Positions 1 to 5,518 of a stretch of DNA of 6,619 nt are shown piece by piece; position 1 is the first letter of the stretch; each line of letters begins with the position of its first letter. The stretch covers positions 1 through 6,619 of the forward strand of contig CAMPIF010000248.1 of the NCBI GenBank assembly GCA_946886245.1, given 5' to 3'. The notes beneath the pieces are model-generated. The model was given only the letters and a program-made list of their open reading frames with translations. It did not search any database and had not been told where the DNA came from. The stretch is from Ectopseudomonas composti. Lineage in GTDB: Bacteria > Pseudomonadota > Gammaproteobacteria > Pseudomonadales > Pseudomonadaceae. The translations under genes were made by a program, and so were the position numbers.

Positions 1-1437
1 CAGCAGCACCCAGTACAGGGCAAGGAAGACCGGCATCTGCACCAGGATCGGCAGGCAGCCGCCCAGCGGGTTGATCTTCTCTTTCTTGTACAACTCCATC
101 ATCGCCTGGGACATCTTCTGGCGATCGTCACCGTGCTGCTCTTTCAACGCCTGCAGTTTCGGTGATACGGCACGCATGCGCGCCATCGAGCGGTAACTGG
201 CGGCAGACAGCGGGAAGAAGATCAGCTTGATGATGATGGTCAGGAAGATGATCGACCAGCCCCAGTTGCCGAGCACACCATGGATCACTTGCAGCAGCCA
301 GAAGATCGGCTGCGCGAGGAACCACAGGAAGCCGTAGTCGACGGTCAGCTCCAGGCCCGGAGACAGGGTGCCCAGGTGCTCCTGCAGCTTGGGACCGGCG
401 TAGAGGATCGCGCCAGTTTCGCCCTGAGCGCCGGCCGCGACCTGTATGGACGGGCCAGTGAAGCCGACGATGTAGTTCCCCTGGCTGTCCTTGCGAGTCT
501 GTACCAGATTGGTGCTGTCCTTGTTCGGCACCCAGGCGGTGACGAAGTAGTGCTGCAGCCAGGCGACCCAGCCACCCTGCACGGTTTCCTTGAAGGACTG
601 CTTGTCGATGTCCTTCATCGACACCTTCTTGTACGGCTCTTCGGTGGTCCACAGTGCGGCGCCGAGGTAGGTGGCGGTGCCGGTAGCGGTGGTCGAGGAC
701 GGGTCGCCGCTGTTGTCGCGTTTGAGCTGGGCGAACAGGTTGCCGCTCCAGGCTTGCTCGCTCTGGTTGTCGATCAGATAACGCACGTCGACCTGATAGG
801 CGGACGGATCGATGCAGCCAGGCTTCTTCAGTTGTTGCTCACGCGCCGAGCATTGCGGATTGAGGCCGCGCTTGAAGCTGTAGCGCTTGATGTAGTTGAC
901 GCCGTTCTCGCTGAACGTGAGATCGACCACCAGGCTGTCCTGGCCTTCGGCCAGTTCGTAGCTCTGCTTCTCGCTGCTCCACAGGGAACGACCGCTGGAT
1001 TTGTCCGGGGCGTTCTGGCCAATCAGGCCGCTCTGCGCCAGGTAGGTACGCTCGTTGCCGTTGTCGAACAGCTGGAACGGCACGTCCGGGCGATCCTGAC
1101 GACGCGGGTACTGCGGTAGACGCAGTTGCACGACATCACCACCACGCGGGTCGATGGCCAGGTCCAGCACATCGGTCTTGACGCGAATCAGCTCGTCGCT
1201 GGCAGCAGCGGTAGGCGCAACGGCAGCTGCAGTCGGCTCGGCCACGGCAGTTGGGATGTCGTCGCCGCCGGTGCTGGCGGTTGCAGCAGGTGTGTCGGGC
1301 AGGGCAGGCGTCGCAGCGGTCGAGGTACTAACCTCGGCTGGCAGGGCAGCCTGGCCATAGTCCTCGTTCCATTGCAGGACCATGAGGTAGGACACGACTG
1401 CCAGGGCGACGATCAGGATCGAACGTTGGATATCCAT
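1..1437 (-). CDS. yidC: Membrane protein insertase YidC (Oxa1 family), 3' end cut off by the window edge
   Basis: YidC inserts proteins into the inner membrane, alone or with SecYEG. Reading leftward from the ATG at 1437 gives 479 uninterrupted residues with no stop. The start MDIQRSILIVALAVVSYLMV is the first membrane anchor. Residues about 25-80 are an Ala/Pro/Thr-rich periplasmic linker, followed by the large periplasmic domain to about residue 360. Hydrophobic segments follow at about 368-388 and 392-411, then the cytoplasmic loop with YRSMARMRAVSPKLQAL and the motif NPLGGCLPILVQMPVFLALY near 456-475. The positive charge in the hydrophilic groove, Arg in E. coli (IVRGIMYPL), appears here as Lys404 (IIIKLIFFPLS). 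Pseudomonas homologues are roughly 560-580 residues as I recall, so about 80-100 C-terminal residues lie outside. The ATG is only 2 nt after the yidD stop (TAATCATG) and has no clear Shine-Dalgarno sequence, so I infer translational coupling. Identification is very secure. Confidence 0.97.
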   Translation of the reverse strand, partial: MDIQRSILIVALAVVSYLMVLQWNEDYGQAALPAEVSTSTAATPALPDTPAATASTGGDDIPTAVAEPTAAAVAPTAAASDELIRVKTDVLDLAIDPRGGDVVQLRLPQYPRRQDRPDVPFQLFDNGNERTYLAQSGLIGQNAPDKSSGRSLWSSEKQSYELAEGQDSLVVDLTFSENGVNYIKRYSFKRGLNPQCSAREQQLKKPGCIDPSAYQVDVRYLIDNQSEQAWSGNLFAQLKRDNSGDPSSTTATGTATYLGAALWTTEEPYKKVSMKDIDKQSFKETVQGGWVAWLQHYFVTAWVPNKDSTNLVQTRKDSQGNYIVGFTGPSIQVAAGAQGETGAILYAGPKLQEHLGTLSPGLELTVDYGFLWFLAQPIFWLLQVIHGVLGNWGWSIIFLTIIIKLIFFPLSAASYRSMARMRAVSPKLQALKEQHGDDRQKMSQAMMELYKKEKINPLGGCLPILVQMPVFLALYWVLL

Positions 1438-1439
1438 GA

Positions 1440-1685
1440 TTATTCGGCCATCGAAGGGGAACGGGATGTTTTAACGGGTGGAACCGGATCGAAACCGCCG
1501 GCATTCCAGGGGTGGCAGCGACCAAGACGGCGTGCTGCCAGCCAGCCACCACGCAGGAAGCCATGTTGCTCGATGGCTTCGTAGGCATAGCAGGAGCAGC
1601 TGGGATAGAAGCGACAATGACTGGCCATCAGTGGACTGATGGCGTAGCGATAAACCTGTATACAGGCTAGAGCCGCTTTACGCAT
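1440..1685 (-). CDS. yidD: Membrane protein insertion efficiency factor YidD
   Basis: YidD is a small membrane-associated protein that improves YidC-dependent insertion; its mechanism is not well defined. The 81-residue product begins [20 protein letters not shown], an amphipathic N-terminal helix, and carries the family signature [16 protein letters not shown] (about residues 23-38) and [16 protein letters not shown] (about 54-69). Cysteines are at 8, 24, 30, 32 and 57. The length fits the family (E. coli about 85). The reading frame stays open upstream to 1799, but I chose the ATG at 1685 because the homologous part starts there and everything upstream is antisense-frame overlap with rnpA. 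The gene overlaps the end of rnpA by 8 nt and lies 2 nt before yidC. No convincing ribosome site precedes it, so coupling to rnpA translation is likely. Being sandwiched between rnpA and yidC is the standard bacterial context. Confidence 0.96.
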   Translation of the reverse strand: MRKAALACIQVYRYAISPLMASHCRFYPSCSCYAYEAIEQHGFLRGGWLAARRLGRCHPWNAGGFDPVPPVKTSRSPSMAE

Positions 1686-2082
1686 GGGGATTGTCGCTTG
1701 TCCCGGGGGATAAGTCTGCGTCGCGACTGGGCCGGCTTCGGGCCAAGCGTTTCCAGAGTTTGCCGAACTGCTGAGCGAGCTCGCCATTCTCCAGATCACC
1801 TAGCCCTTTGCGGGCGACCACCACGATGTCCCAGCCTGTCAGGTTGTCCTGATTGAGGCGAAAGGACTCGCGGATTTGACGCTTGATGCGGTTGCGCTCG
1901 ACGGCGAGCTTGACGCTCTTCTTGCCGATCACCAAACCTAGGCGGGGATGATCAAGCTGGTTATCGCGCGCTAGCAACAGGACACTTTTGCCCGGAGCTT
2001 TACCGCTTGGGGAGTCGAAGACTGCCTTGAATTGCCGGGGAGTCAGCAGTCGCTTTTCCCGGCCGAAGCCTCGACTCACCAC
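1678..2082 (-). CDS. rnpA: Ribonuclease P protein component (C5 protein)
   Basis: RnpA is the basic protein subunit of RNase P; it binds the catalytic RNA and the 5' leader of precursor tRNAs. The 134-residue product contains the family core: [17 protein letters not shown] near the N terminus, [20 protein letters not shown], and the RNA-binding RNR motif at residues 63-65 in [13 protein letters not shown], then [17 protein letters not shown]. The C-terminal tail (about 112-134) is low in similarity to E. coli and matches the longer Pseudomonas form as I remember it. The start is GTG: two GTG codons are adjacent (2082 and 2079) and an in-frame TGA lies three codons upstream, so the protein is 134 or 133 residues. 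The ribosome site is weak (AGACAGG immediately upstream). The start lies 13 nt after the rpmH stop, and the end overlaps yidD by 8 nt. Confidence 0.97.
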   Translation of the reverse strand: MVSRGFGREKRLLTPRQFKAVFDSPSGKAPGKSVLLLARDNQLDHPRLGLVIGKKSVKLAVERNRIKRQIRESFRLNQDNLTGWDIVVVARKGLGDLENGELAQQFGKLWKRLARSRPSRDADLSPGTSDNPHA

Positions 2083-2095
2083 CTGTCTGGATCAA

Positions 2096-2230
2096 TTAGA
2101 CAGCAAGACGCTTGCGGCCCTTGGCGCGACGACGCGACAGGACGGCACGGCCGTTCTTGGTGGCCATACGGGCACGGAAACCGTGGGTGCGAGCGCGCTT
2201 GATGGTGCTGGGTTGGAAAGTGCGTTTCAT
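2096..2230 (-). CDS. rpmH: 50S ribosomal protein L34
   Basis: L34 is a small, highly basic protein of the large ribosomal subunit that packs against 23S rRNA. The 44-residue product starts [20 protein letters not shown] and ends [12 protein letters not shown]; this is full length for bacterial L34, and the composition (Arg and Lys dominant) and motifs are unmistakable. The ATG at 2230 is preceded by an AGG-type ribosome site (CAGGTAACGCACC before ATG) and TAA is at 2096-2098. It is the first gene of the leftward operon and is followed after 13 nt by rnpA. This rpmH-rnpA pairing is nearly universal in bacteria. The promoter at 2290-2318 lies about 60 nt upstream. A 44-codon gene such as this is easily missed by length cut-offs. 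Confidence 0.98.
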
Positions 2231-2255
2231 GGTGCGTTACCTGGGTGATCGACTA

Positions 2256-2287
2256 GGGTCGGTATGACCCCGGTTTTAAGAGACCGG
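2256..2287 (-). repeat. Two short inverted repeats in the rpmH leader
   Basis: On the plus strand GGGTC (2256-2260) and GACCC (2266-2270) flank a 5-nt loop. CCGGT (2270-2274) and ACCGG (2283-2287) form a second possible stem. Both fall in the expected 5' untranslated leader of the rpmH operon, and they share one base. They could be small leader hairpins, but short GC-rich stems are common and I claim no function. Confidence 0.35.
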
Positions 2288-2289
2288 CA

Positions 2290-2318
2290 ATTCTAGAGAA
2301 AGCCGCGCGGTAGGTCAA
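2290..2318 (-). promoter_or_regulatory. Sigma-70-like promoter of the rpmH-rnpA-yidD-yidC operon
   Basis: Read leftward, the -35 element TTGACC (2313-2318) is followed by a 17-nt spacer and the -10 element TAGAAT (2290-2295). That is 5 of 6 matches to each consensus at the ideal spacing. Transcription would begin near 2283, giving a leader of about 50 nt before the rpmH ATG. The match is strong, as expected for a ribosomal protein operon. The start site itself is not shown by the sequence. Confidence 0.8.
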
Positions 2319-2330
2319 TTTCCAACCAGC

Positions 2331-2400
2331 CTTATTCACCAGATAGAAATAGAAAGAAGGAAAAGGGTTTAAAGCTCTTTTTCTATGTTTATGTTGAATG
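2331..2400. other. A+T-rich block, probable DNA unwinding element
   Basis: Positions 2341-2400 have 17 G or C in 60 bases (28%) in an otherwise GC-rich region. The first 27 bases are almost all purine (25 of 27) and include the tandem hexamer TAGAAATAGAAA (2344-2355). The rest is T-rich (CTCTTTTTCTATGTTTATG). It is bordered by DnaA-box-like sequences at 2332-2340 and 2415-2423. Low-melting DNA next to DnaA boxes is where origin opening normally occurs; that role is inferred. Confidence 0.7.
2332..2340 (+). promoter_or_regulatory. Degenerate DnaA box TTATTCACC
   Basis: TTATTCACC differs from the relaxed consensus TTATNCACA only at the last base. It directly abuts the purine-rich A+T block, a position suited to a box that helps load DnaA onto the opened strand. 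One mismatch in a 9-mer is weak evidence alone, and the context carries the call. Confidence 0.45.
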
Positions 2401-2402
2401 GT

Positions 2403-2438
2403 GCTGCCAATGTCTGTGGACAACCCTCTGATGGCAGC
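2403..2438. repeat. Inverted repeat flanking a DnaA box
   Basis: GCTGCCA (2403-2409) and TGGCAGC (2432-2438) are perfect 7-bp inverted arms separated by 22 nt. The DnaA box at 2415-2423 lies almost at the centre of symmetry. The arms could bind a dimeric regulator or form a cruciform, or could be chance in a 520-nt region. Confidence 0.4.
2415..2423 (-). promoter_or_regulatory. DnaA box TTGTCCACA
   Basis: The plus strand reads TGTGGACAA, giving TTGTCCACA on the minus strand, one base from the consensus TTATCCACA. It lies just beyond the A+T-rich block on the dnaA side, the usual place for a box that starts the DnaA filament. Confidence 0.7.
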
Positions 2439-2531
2439 GTTCTGCTTGCTCATCCGGCGATGATAAGTCTGTCCAAAAGGCGTGGTTCGTCTGTGCGTGT
2501 CCTGCATATAGCCTGAGGATAGAAAGCCGGG

Positions 2532-2540
2532 TTACCCACA
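2532..2540 (+). promoter_or_regulatory. DnaA box TTACCCACA
   Basis: TTACCCACA differs at one base from TTATCCACA. It is the first member of a cluster of same-strand TTATC-like sequences (also 2547-2555 and 2583-2591, both poor) leading to the perfect box at 2594. Confidence 0.65.
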
Positions 2541-2593
2541 GCGTGGTTATCCGACCGTTCATCCCCAAGGTTTTACAGAAGCTTATCGGGTGC

Positions 2594-2602
2594 TTATCCA
2601 CA
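2594..2602 (+). promoter_or_regulatory. Perfect DnaA box TTATCCACA
   Basis: This is an exact match to the high-affinity DnaA-binding 9-mer. The 7-mer GCTTATC that begins at 2592 is repeated exactly 11 bp upstream at 2581-2587, about one helical turn away, giving a possible weak partner site on the same DNA face. Confidence 0.88.
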
Positions 2603-2678
2603 AGGCTCATGGGGTATCTGATAAGTCTGATGAATGGAACTAAGGCTTTGATTTTACTTGGCGATCTACCCTCTGCTA

Positions 2679-2687
2679 TGTGGATAA
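2679..2687 (-). promoter_or_regulatory. Perfect DnaA box TTATCCACA at the dnaA promoter
   Basis: The plus strand reads TGTGGATAA, an exact consensus box on the minus strand. It covers the probable -35 element of the dnaA promoter (2681-2686), so DnaA bound here would be expected to compete with RNA polymerase and repress its own gene. Repression is inferred from position. Confidence 0.88.
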
Positions 2688-2709
2688 CTCGGTCGTTGGC
2701 CGTTACAAT
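2681..2709 (+). promoter_or_regulatory. Probable dnaA promoter
   Basis: The -10 element TACAAT (2704-2709) matches 5 of 6 consensus bases. At 17 nt upstream, TGGATA (2681-2686) is a weak -35 (4 of 6). The start point would be about 2716, giving a leader of roughly 35 nt that includes a run of seven T at 2718-2724. The -35 element lies within the DnaA box at 2679-2687. A different -35 choice is possible. Confidence 0.55.
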
Positions 2710-2740
2710 GGCTGCTGTTTTTTTGCATCGCCGCCTGGAT

Positions 2741-2746
2741 AGGGGA
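2741..2746 (+). promoter_or_regulatory. Ribosome binding site of dnaA (fixes the GTG start)
   Basis: AGGGGA lies 6 nt before the GTG at 2753, and an in-frame TAG at 2747-2749 rules out any upstream start. A second GTG follows at 2759 but is less well placed. The site supports GTG 2753 as the initiator. Confidence 0.8.
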
Positions 2747-2752
2747 TAGTCA

Positions 2753-4243
2753 GTGTCAGTGGAACTATGGCAGCAATGCGTCGAGCTTTTGCGCGACGAG
2801 TTGCCGGCCCAGCAATTCAACACCTGGATCCGTCCTCTGCAGGTCGAAGCCGAAGGCGACGAGCTGCGCGTGTATGCGCCGAATCGTTTCGTACTCGACT
2901 GGGTCAACGAGAAATACCTGAGCCGTTTGCTTGAGTTGCTCGGTGAGCGTGCCGGCGGTCTGGTGCCTGCGCTTTCCTTATTAATAGGCAGCAAACGCGC
3001 CGCCACTGCCCGTGTTGCGCCAACGGCCCCGTTGCCTGCTGCTGCGCGTGCCGCTCAGGTGCAGGCAGCAGCAGCCGTCAGCAAGCCAGTGCCGCCGCCG
3101 GCGCAGCAAGAGCCGTCGCGTGCCAGCTTCGACTCCATGGCCGGCTCAGCGCCGCAACCGCCGACCCCAGCCGTTGCGCCACGCACCGAACGTACCGTAC
3201 AGGTCGAAGGTGGCCTGAAGCACACCAGCTACCTCAATCGTACTTTCACCTTCGATAACTTCGTCGAGGGCAAGTCGAACCAGTTGGCGCGCGCTGCCGC
3301 CTGGCAGGTGGCGGACAACCCCAAGCACGGTTACAACCCGCTGTTCCTTTATGGCGGCGTCGGCCTGGGCAAGACTCACCTGATGCATGCCGTGGGTAAC
3401 CACCTGCTGGCGAAGAACCCTAACGCCAAGGTGGTTTACCTGCACTCCGAGCGATTCGTCGCCGACATGGTCAAGGCGTTGCAGCTCAACGCCATCAACG
3501 AATTCAAGCGCTTCTACCGTTCGGTCGATGCGCTGCTGATCGATGACATCCAGTTCTTCGCCAAGAAGGAGCGCTCCCAGGAGGAGTTCTTCCACACCTT
3601 CAACGCGCTGCTCGAAGGGGGGCAGCAGGTGATCCTCACCAGCGACCGCTACCCGAAAGAGATCGAAGGTCTGGAAGAGCGCTTGAAGTCGCGCTTCGGC
3701 TGGGGCCTGACCGTGGCGGTCGAACCGCCCGAACTGGAAACTCGCGTGGCAATCCTGATGAAAAAGGCCGACCAGGCCAAGGTCGATCTGCCGCACGATG
3801 CCGCGTTCTTCATTGCCCAGCGTATTCGCTCCAACGTGCGTGAGCTGGAAGGCGCGCTGAAACGCGTGATCGCTCACTCGCACTTCATGGGACGCGACAT
3901 CACCATCGAGCTGATCCGCGAGTCGCTCAAGGATCTGCTGGCCCTGCAGGACAAACTGGTCAGCATCGACAATATTCAGCGCACCACCGCCGAGTACTAC
4001 AAGATCAAGATCACCGATCTGCTTTCCAAGCGTCGGTCGCGCTCGATCGCCCGGCCGCGTCAGGTGGCCATGGCATTGTCGAAGGAATTGACCAATCACA
4101 GCCTGCCGGAAATCGGCGTGGCCTTCGGCGGTCGCGATCACACCACGGTGTTGCACGCATGTCGTAAGATTGCTGAACTTAGGGGATCCGACGCGGACAT
4201 CCGCGAGGACTATAAGAACCTGCTGCGCACCCTGACTACCTGA
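2753..4243 (+). CDS. dnaA: Chromosomal replication initiator protein DnaA
   Basis: DnaA binds oriC as an ATP-bound oligomer, opens the A+T-rich DNA and recruits the DnaB helicase. The 496-residue product shows all four domains. Domain I (1 to about 80) begins with [20 protein letters not shown] and contains the conserved Trp25. Domain II (about 85-150) is an Ala/Pro/Gln-rich flexible linker. Domain III is the AAA+ ATPase with Walker A GGVGLGKT (201-208), Walker B LLIDDIQF (261-268), sensor 1 LTSDR (295-299), the arginine-finger region KSRFGWG (Arg314) and sensor 2 in [10 protein letters not shown] (Arg363). Domain IV carries the DnaA-box recognition signature [15 protein letters not shown] (459-473). 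It starts with GTG, and the ribosome site is AGGGGA. The linker makes it a little shorter than the P. aeruginosa protein (about 514), which is ordinary variation. Probably autoregulated through the box at 2679-2687. Confidence 0.99.
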   Translation: MSVELWQQCVELLRDELPAQQFNTWIRPLQVEAEGDELRVYAPNRFVLDWVNEKYLSRLLELLGERAGGLVPALSLLIGSKRAATARVAPTAPLPAAARAAQVQAAAAVSKPVPPPAQQEPSRASFDSMAGSAPQPPTPAVAPRTERTVQVEGGLKHTSYLNRTFTFDNFVEGKSNQLARAAAWQVADNPKHGYNPLFLYGGVGLGKTHLMHAVGNHLLAKNPNAKVVYLHSERFVADMVKALQLNAINEFKRFYRSVDALLIDDIQFFAKKERSQEEFFHTFNALLEGGQQVILTSDRYPKEIEGLEERLKSRFGWGLTVAVEPPELETRVAILMKKADQAKVDLPHDAAFFIAQRIRSNVRELEGALKRVIAHSHFMGRDITIELIRESLKDLLALQDKLVSIDNIQRTTAEYYKIKITDLLSKRRSRSIARPRQVAMALSKELTNHSLPEIGVAFGGRDHTTVLHACRKIAELRGSDADIREDYKNLLRTLTT

Positions 4244-4379
4244 ACCAGTTAAAGTCTGCTGCGCGTCGGCTCTGCTGCGTTGAAAACAGGCTAGGAATGC
4301 TCATGTACAAAAGTACACTCCGCTTCCTCCCCTGTTTTCGCCTTGCATGGCTCTAGCTCGCGAGACTTTTTACAGGTTC
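4242..4379. repeat. 138-bp imperfect palindrome with matching ends between dnaA and dnaN
   Basis: The ends read GAACCAGTTAAAGTCT (4242-4257) and, inverted, GAACCTGTAAAAAGTCT (4363-4379): one mismatch and one extra base. Inside, GAAAACAGG (4282-4290) pairs with CCTGTTTTC (4331-4339), AGGAA (4293-4297) with TTCCT (4324-4328), and TGTAC (4304-4308) with GTACA (4313-4317) around an AAAA loop, all about the same axis at 4310.5. CTCGCGAG (4357-4364) is itself palindromic. The left end includes the last two bases of the dnaA TGA. The form suggests a dispersed intergenic palindrome or small non-autonomous element; I have an unverified memory of similar sequences in Pseudomonas genomes. A transcript would fold into a long hairpin and might dampen read-through from dnaA to dnaN. 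Confidence 0.75.
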
Positions 4380-4401
4380 TAATTACGCATATCCACGAGG
4401 C

Positions 4402-4407
4402 AAGGGA
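4402..4407 (+). promoter_or_regulatory. Ribosome binding site of dnaN
   Basis: AAGGGA lies 7 nt before the ATG at 4415, with an additional GAGG at 4397-4400. This independent site, outside the palindrome, suggests dnaN can be translated without coupling to dnaA. Confidence 0.75.
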
Positions 4408-4414
4408 CTAGACC

Positions 4415-5518
4415 ATGCATTTCACCATTCAACGCGAAGCCCTGTTGAAACCCCTGCAACTGGTCGCCGGTGTCGTGGAACGACGCCAGACGCTGCCGGT
4501 ACTATCCAACGTCCTGCTGGTGGTCGAAGGCCAGCAGCTGTCGCTTACCGGTACCGACCTCGAGGTCGAGCTGGTTGGCCGGGTCACGCTTGAAGATGCT
4601 GCCGAACCCGGTGAAATCACCGTGCCGGCACGCAAGCTGATGGACATCTGCAAGAGCCTGCCGAGCGACGCGCTGATCGACATTCGTGTCGATGATCAGA
4701 AGTTGCTGGTCAAGGCCGGTCGCAGCCGTTTCACCCTGTCGACTCTGCCGGCCAACGACTTCCCCACCGTCGAGGAAGGTCCGGGGTCGCTGACCTTCAA
4801 CCTGCCGCAAGCCAAGCTGCGCCGTCTGATCGAGCGCACCAGCTTCGCCATGGCCCAGCAGGACGTGCGCTACTACCTCAACGGCATGCTCCTGGAAGTA
4901 CAGAGTGGCCTGCTGCGTGCGGTCGCCACCGACGGTCACCGTCTGGCCATGTGCTCGATGGAAGCGATCATCCAGCAGGAGGGCAAGCATCAGGTCATCG
5001 TGCCGCGCAAGGGTATACTCGAACTGGCTCGTCTGCTCACCGAGCAGGACGCCGAAGTGGCCATCGTTCTCGGTCAGCACCACATCCGTGCCAACACCGG
5101 CGAGTTCACCTTCACCTCGAAACTGGTGGACGGCAAGTTCCCGGATTACGAGCGCGTGCTGCCGCGTGGTGGCGACAAGCTGGTGCTGGCGGATCGTCAG
5201 GGCCTGCGTGAAGCGTTCAGCCGCACCGCGATTCTGTCCAACGAGAAGTACCGTGGTATTCGCCTGACCCTGGCGTCTGGTCTGCTGAAGATTCAGGCCA
5301 ACAACCCGGAGCAGGAAGAGGCCGAGGAAGAGACCGTTGTCGACTATGCAGGCAGCGGCCTGGAGATCGGTTTCAACGTCAGCTATCTGCTGGACGTGCT
5401 GGGCGTGATGGGCACCGAGCAGGTACGCCTGATCCTTTCCGATTCCAACAGCAGTGCCCTGCTGCAGGAAGCCGACAACGACGATTCTGCCTACGTTGTC
5501 ATGCCGATGCGTCTTTAA
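4415..5518 (+). CDS. dnaN: DNA polymerase III beta subunit (sliding clamp)
   Basis: DnaN forms the ring-shaped dimer that encircles DNA and tethers polymerase III and other replication and repair proteins. The 367-residue product starts [30 protein letters not shown] and spans three repeated clamp folds (about 1-122, 128-245, 246-367). The partner-binding pocket is intact: TDGHRL (172-177), the KFPDYERV loop (241-248) and the C-terminal VVMPMRL (361-367). Length is standard (E. coli 366). The acidic stretch EQEEAEEE (299-306) is a surface loop. The ATG is well supported by AAGGGA 7 nt upstream. The gene lies 171 nt after dnaA, unlike the tight dnaN-recF junction, where the TAA at 5516-5518 shares its last A with the recF ATG. 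I found no convincing promoter in the gap, so dnaN may depend partly on dnaA transcription. Confidence 0.99.
   Translation: MHFTIQREALLKPLQLVAGVVERRQTLPVLSNVLLVVEGQQLSLTGTDLEVELVGRVTLEDAAEPGEITVPARKLMDICKSLPSDALIDIRVDDQKLLVKAGRSRFTLSTLPANDFPTVEEGPGSLTFNLPQAKLRRLIERTSFAMAQQDVRYYLNGMLLEVQSGLLRAVATDGHRLAMCSMEAIIQQEGKHQVIVPRKGILELARLLTEQDAEVAIVLGQHHIRANTGEFTFTSKLVDGKFPDYERVLPRGGDKLVLADRQGLREAFSRTAILSNEKYRGIRLTLASGLLKIQANNPEQEEAEEETVVDYAGSGLEIGFNVSYLLDVLGVMGTEQVRLILSDSNSSALLQEADNDDSAYVVMPMRL

Larger units (their letters stand above)
2461..2629 (+). repeat. 11-bp direct repeat TGATAAGTCTG inside oriC
   Basis: TGATAAGTCTG occurs at 2461-2471 and again at 2619-2629, 158 bp apart. The two copies bracket the DnaA boxes at 2532-2540 and 2594-2602. 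Each contains GATAA, i.e. TTATC on the minus strand, so each may be a degenerate low-affinity DnaA site. An exact 11-mer repeated within 170 bp is unlikely by chance, but no function is known to me. Confidence 0.55.
2231..2752. other. oriC: oriC: chromosomal replication origin in the rpmH-dnaA intergenic region
   Basis: This 522-nt stretch contains no credible gene; open frames crossing it have no recognisable protein features. It holds the parts of a bacterial origin: a 72% A+T block at 2341-2400, two perfect DnaA boxes (2594-2602 plus strand, 2679-2687 minus strand), near-perfect boxes at 2415-2423 and 2532-2540, weaker TTATC-type sequences at 2547 and 2583, and divergent promoters for rpmH and dnaA. 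Cloned Pseudomonas putida and P. aeruginosa origins were mapped to this intergenic region in published work from memory (Yee and Smith). The exact minimal origin cannot be set from sequence alone. Confidence 0.9.

Noticed and set aside
280..1119. 279-codon frame antisense to yidC
   Set aside because: It is a GC-driven shadow of yidC with no family resemblance.
2543..2749. 68-codon plus-strand frame just before dnaA
   Set aside because: It contains the perfect DnaA boxes and the dnaA promoter, and shows no protein family features. Its stop is simply the in-frame TAG upstream of the dnaA GTG.
2389..3006. Long minus-strand open frame (205 codons) through oriC and the start of dnaA
   Set aside because: It has no recognisable domain, crosses the DnaA boxes and both dnaA control signals, and has a low-complexity Ser/Arg-rich composition typical of a chance frame.
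3146..4156. 336-codon frame antisense to dnaA
   Set aside because: It is a shadow caused by codon bias in GC-rich DNA; the opposite strand encodes an intact, fully recognisable DnaA.
4282..4339. Intrinsic terminator after dnaA
   Set aside because: The stem is long but interrupted by mismatched blocks and is not followed directly by a T-run; the five T at 4367-4371 lie about 28 nt further on. A read-through-damping hairpin remains possible.
4389..4397. ATATCCACG in the dnaA-dnaN gap as a DnaA box and a second origin
   Set aside because: It has two mismatches including the first and last positions, and no other box lies nearby. One degenerate site does not support a second origin here.
4342..4397. 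A sigma-70 promoter for dnaN
   Set aside because: Candidates such as TTTACA (4369-4374) and CTTGCA (4342-4347) have no acceptable -10 partner at 16-18 nt spacing.
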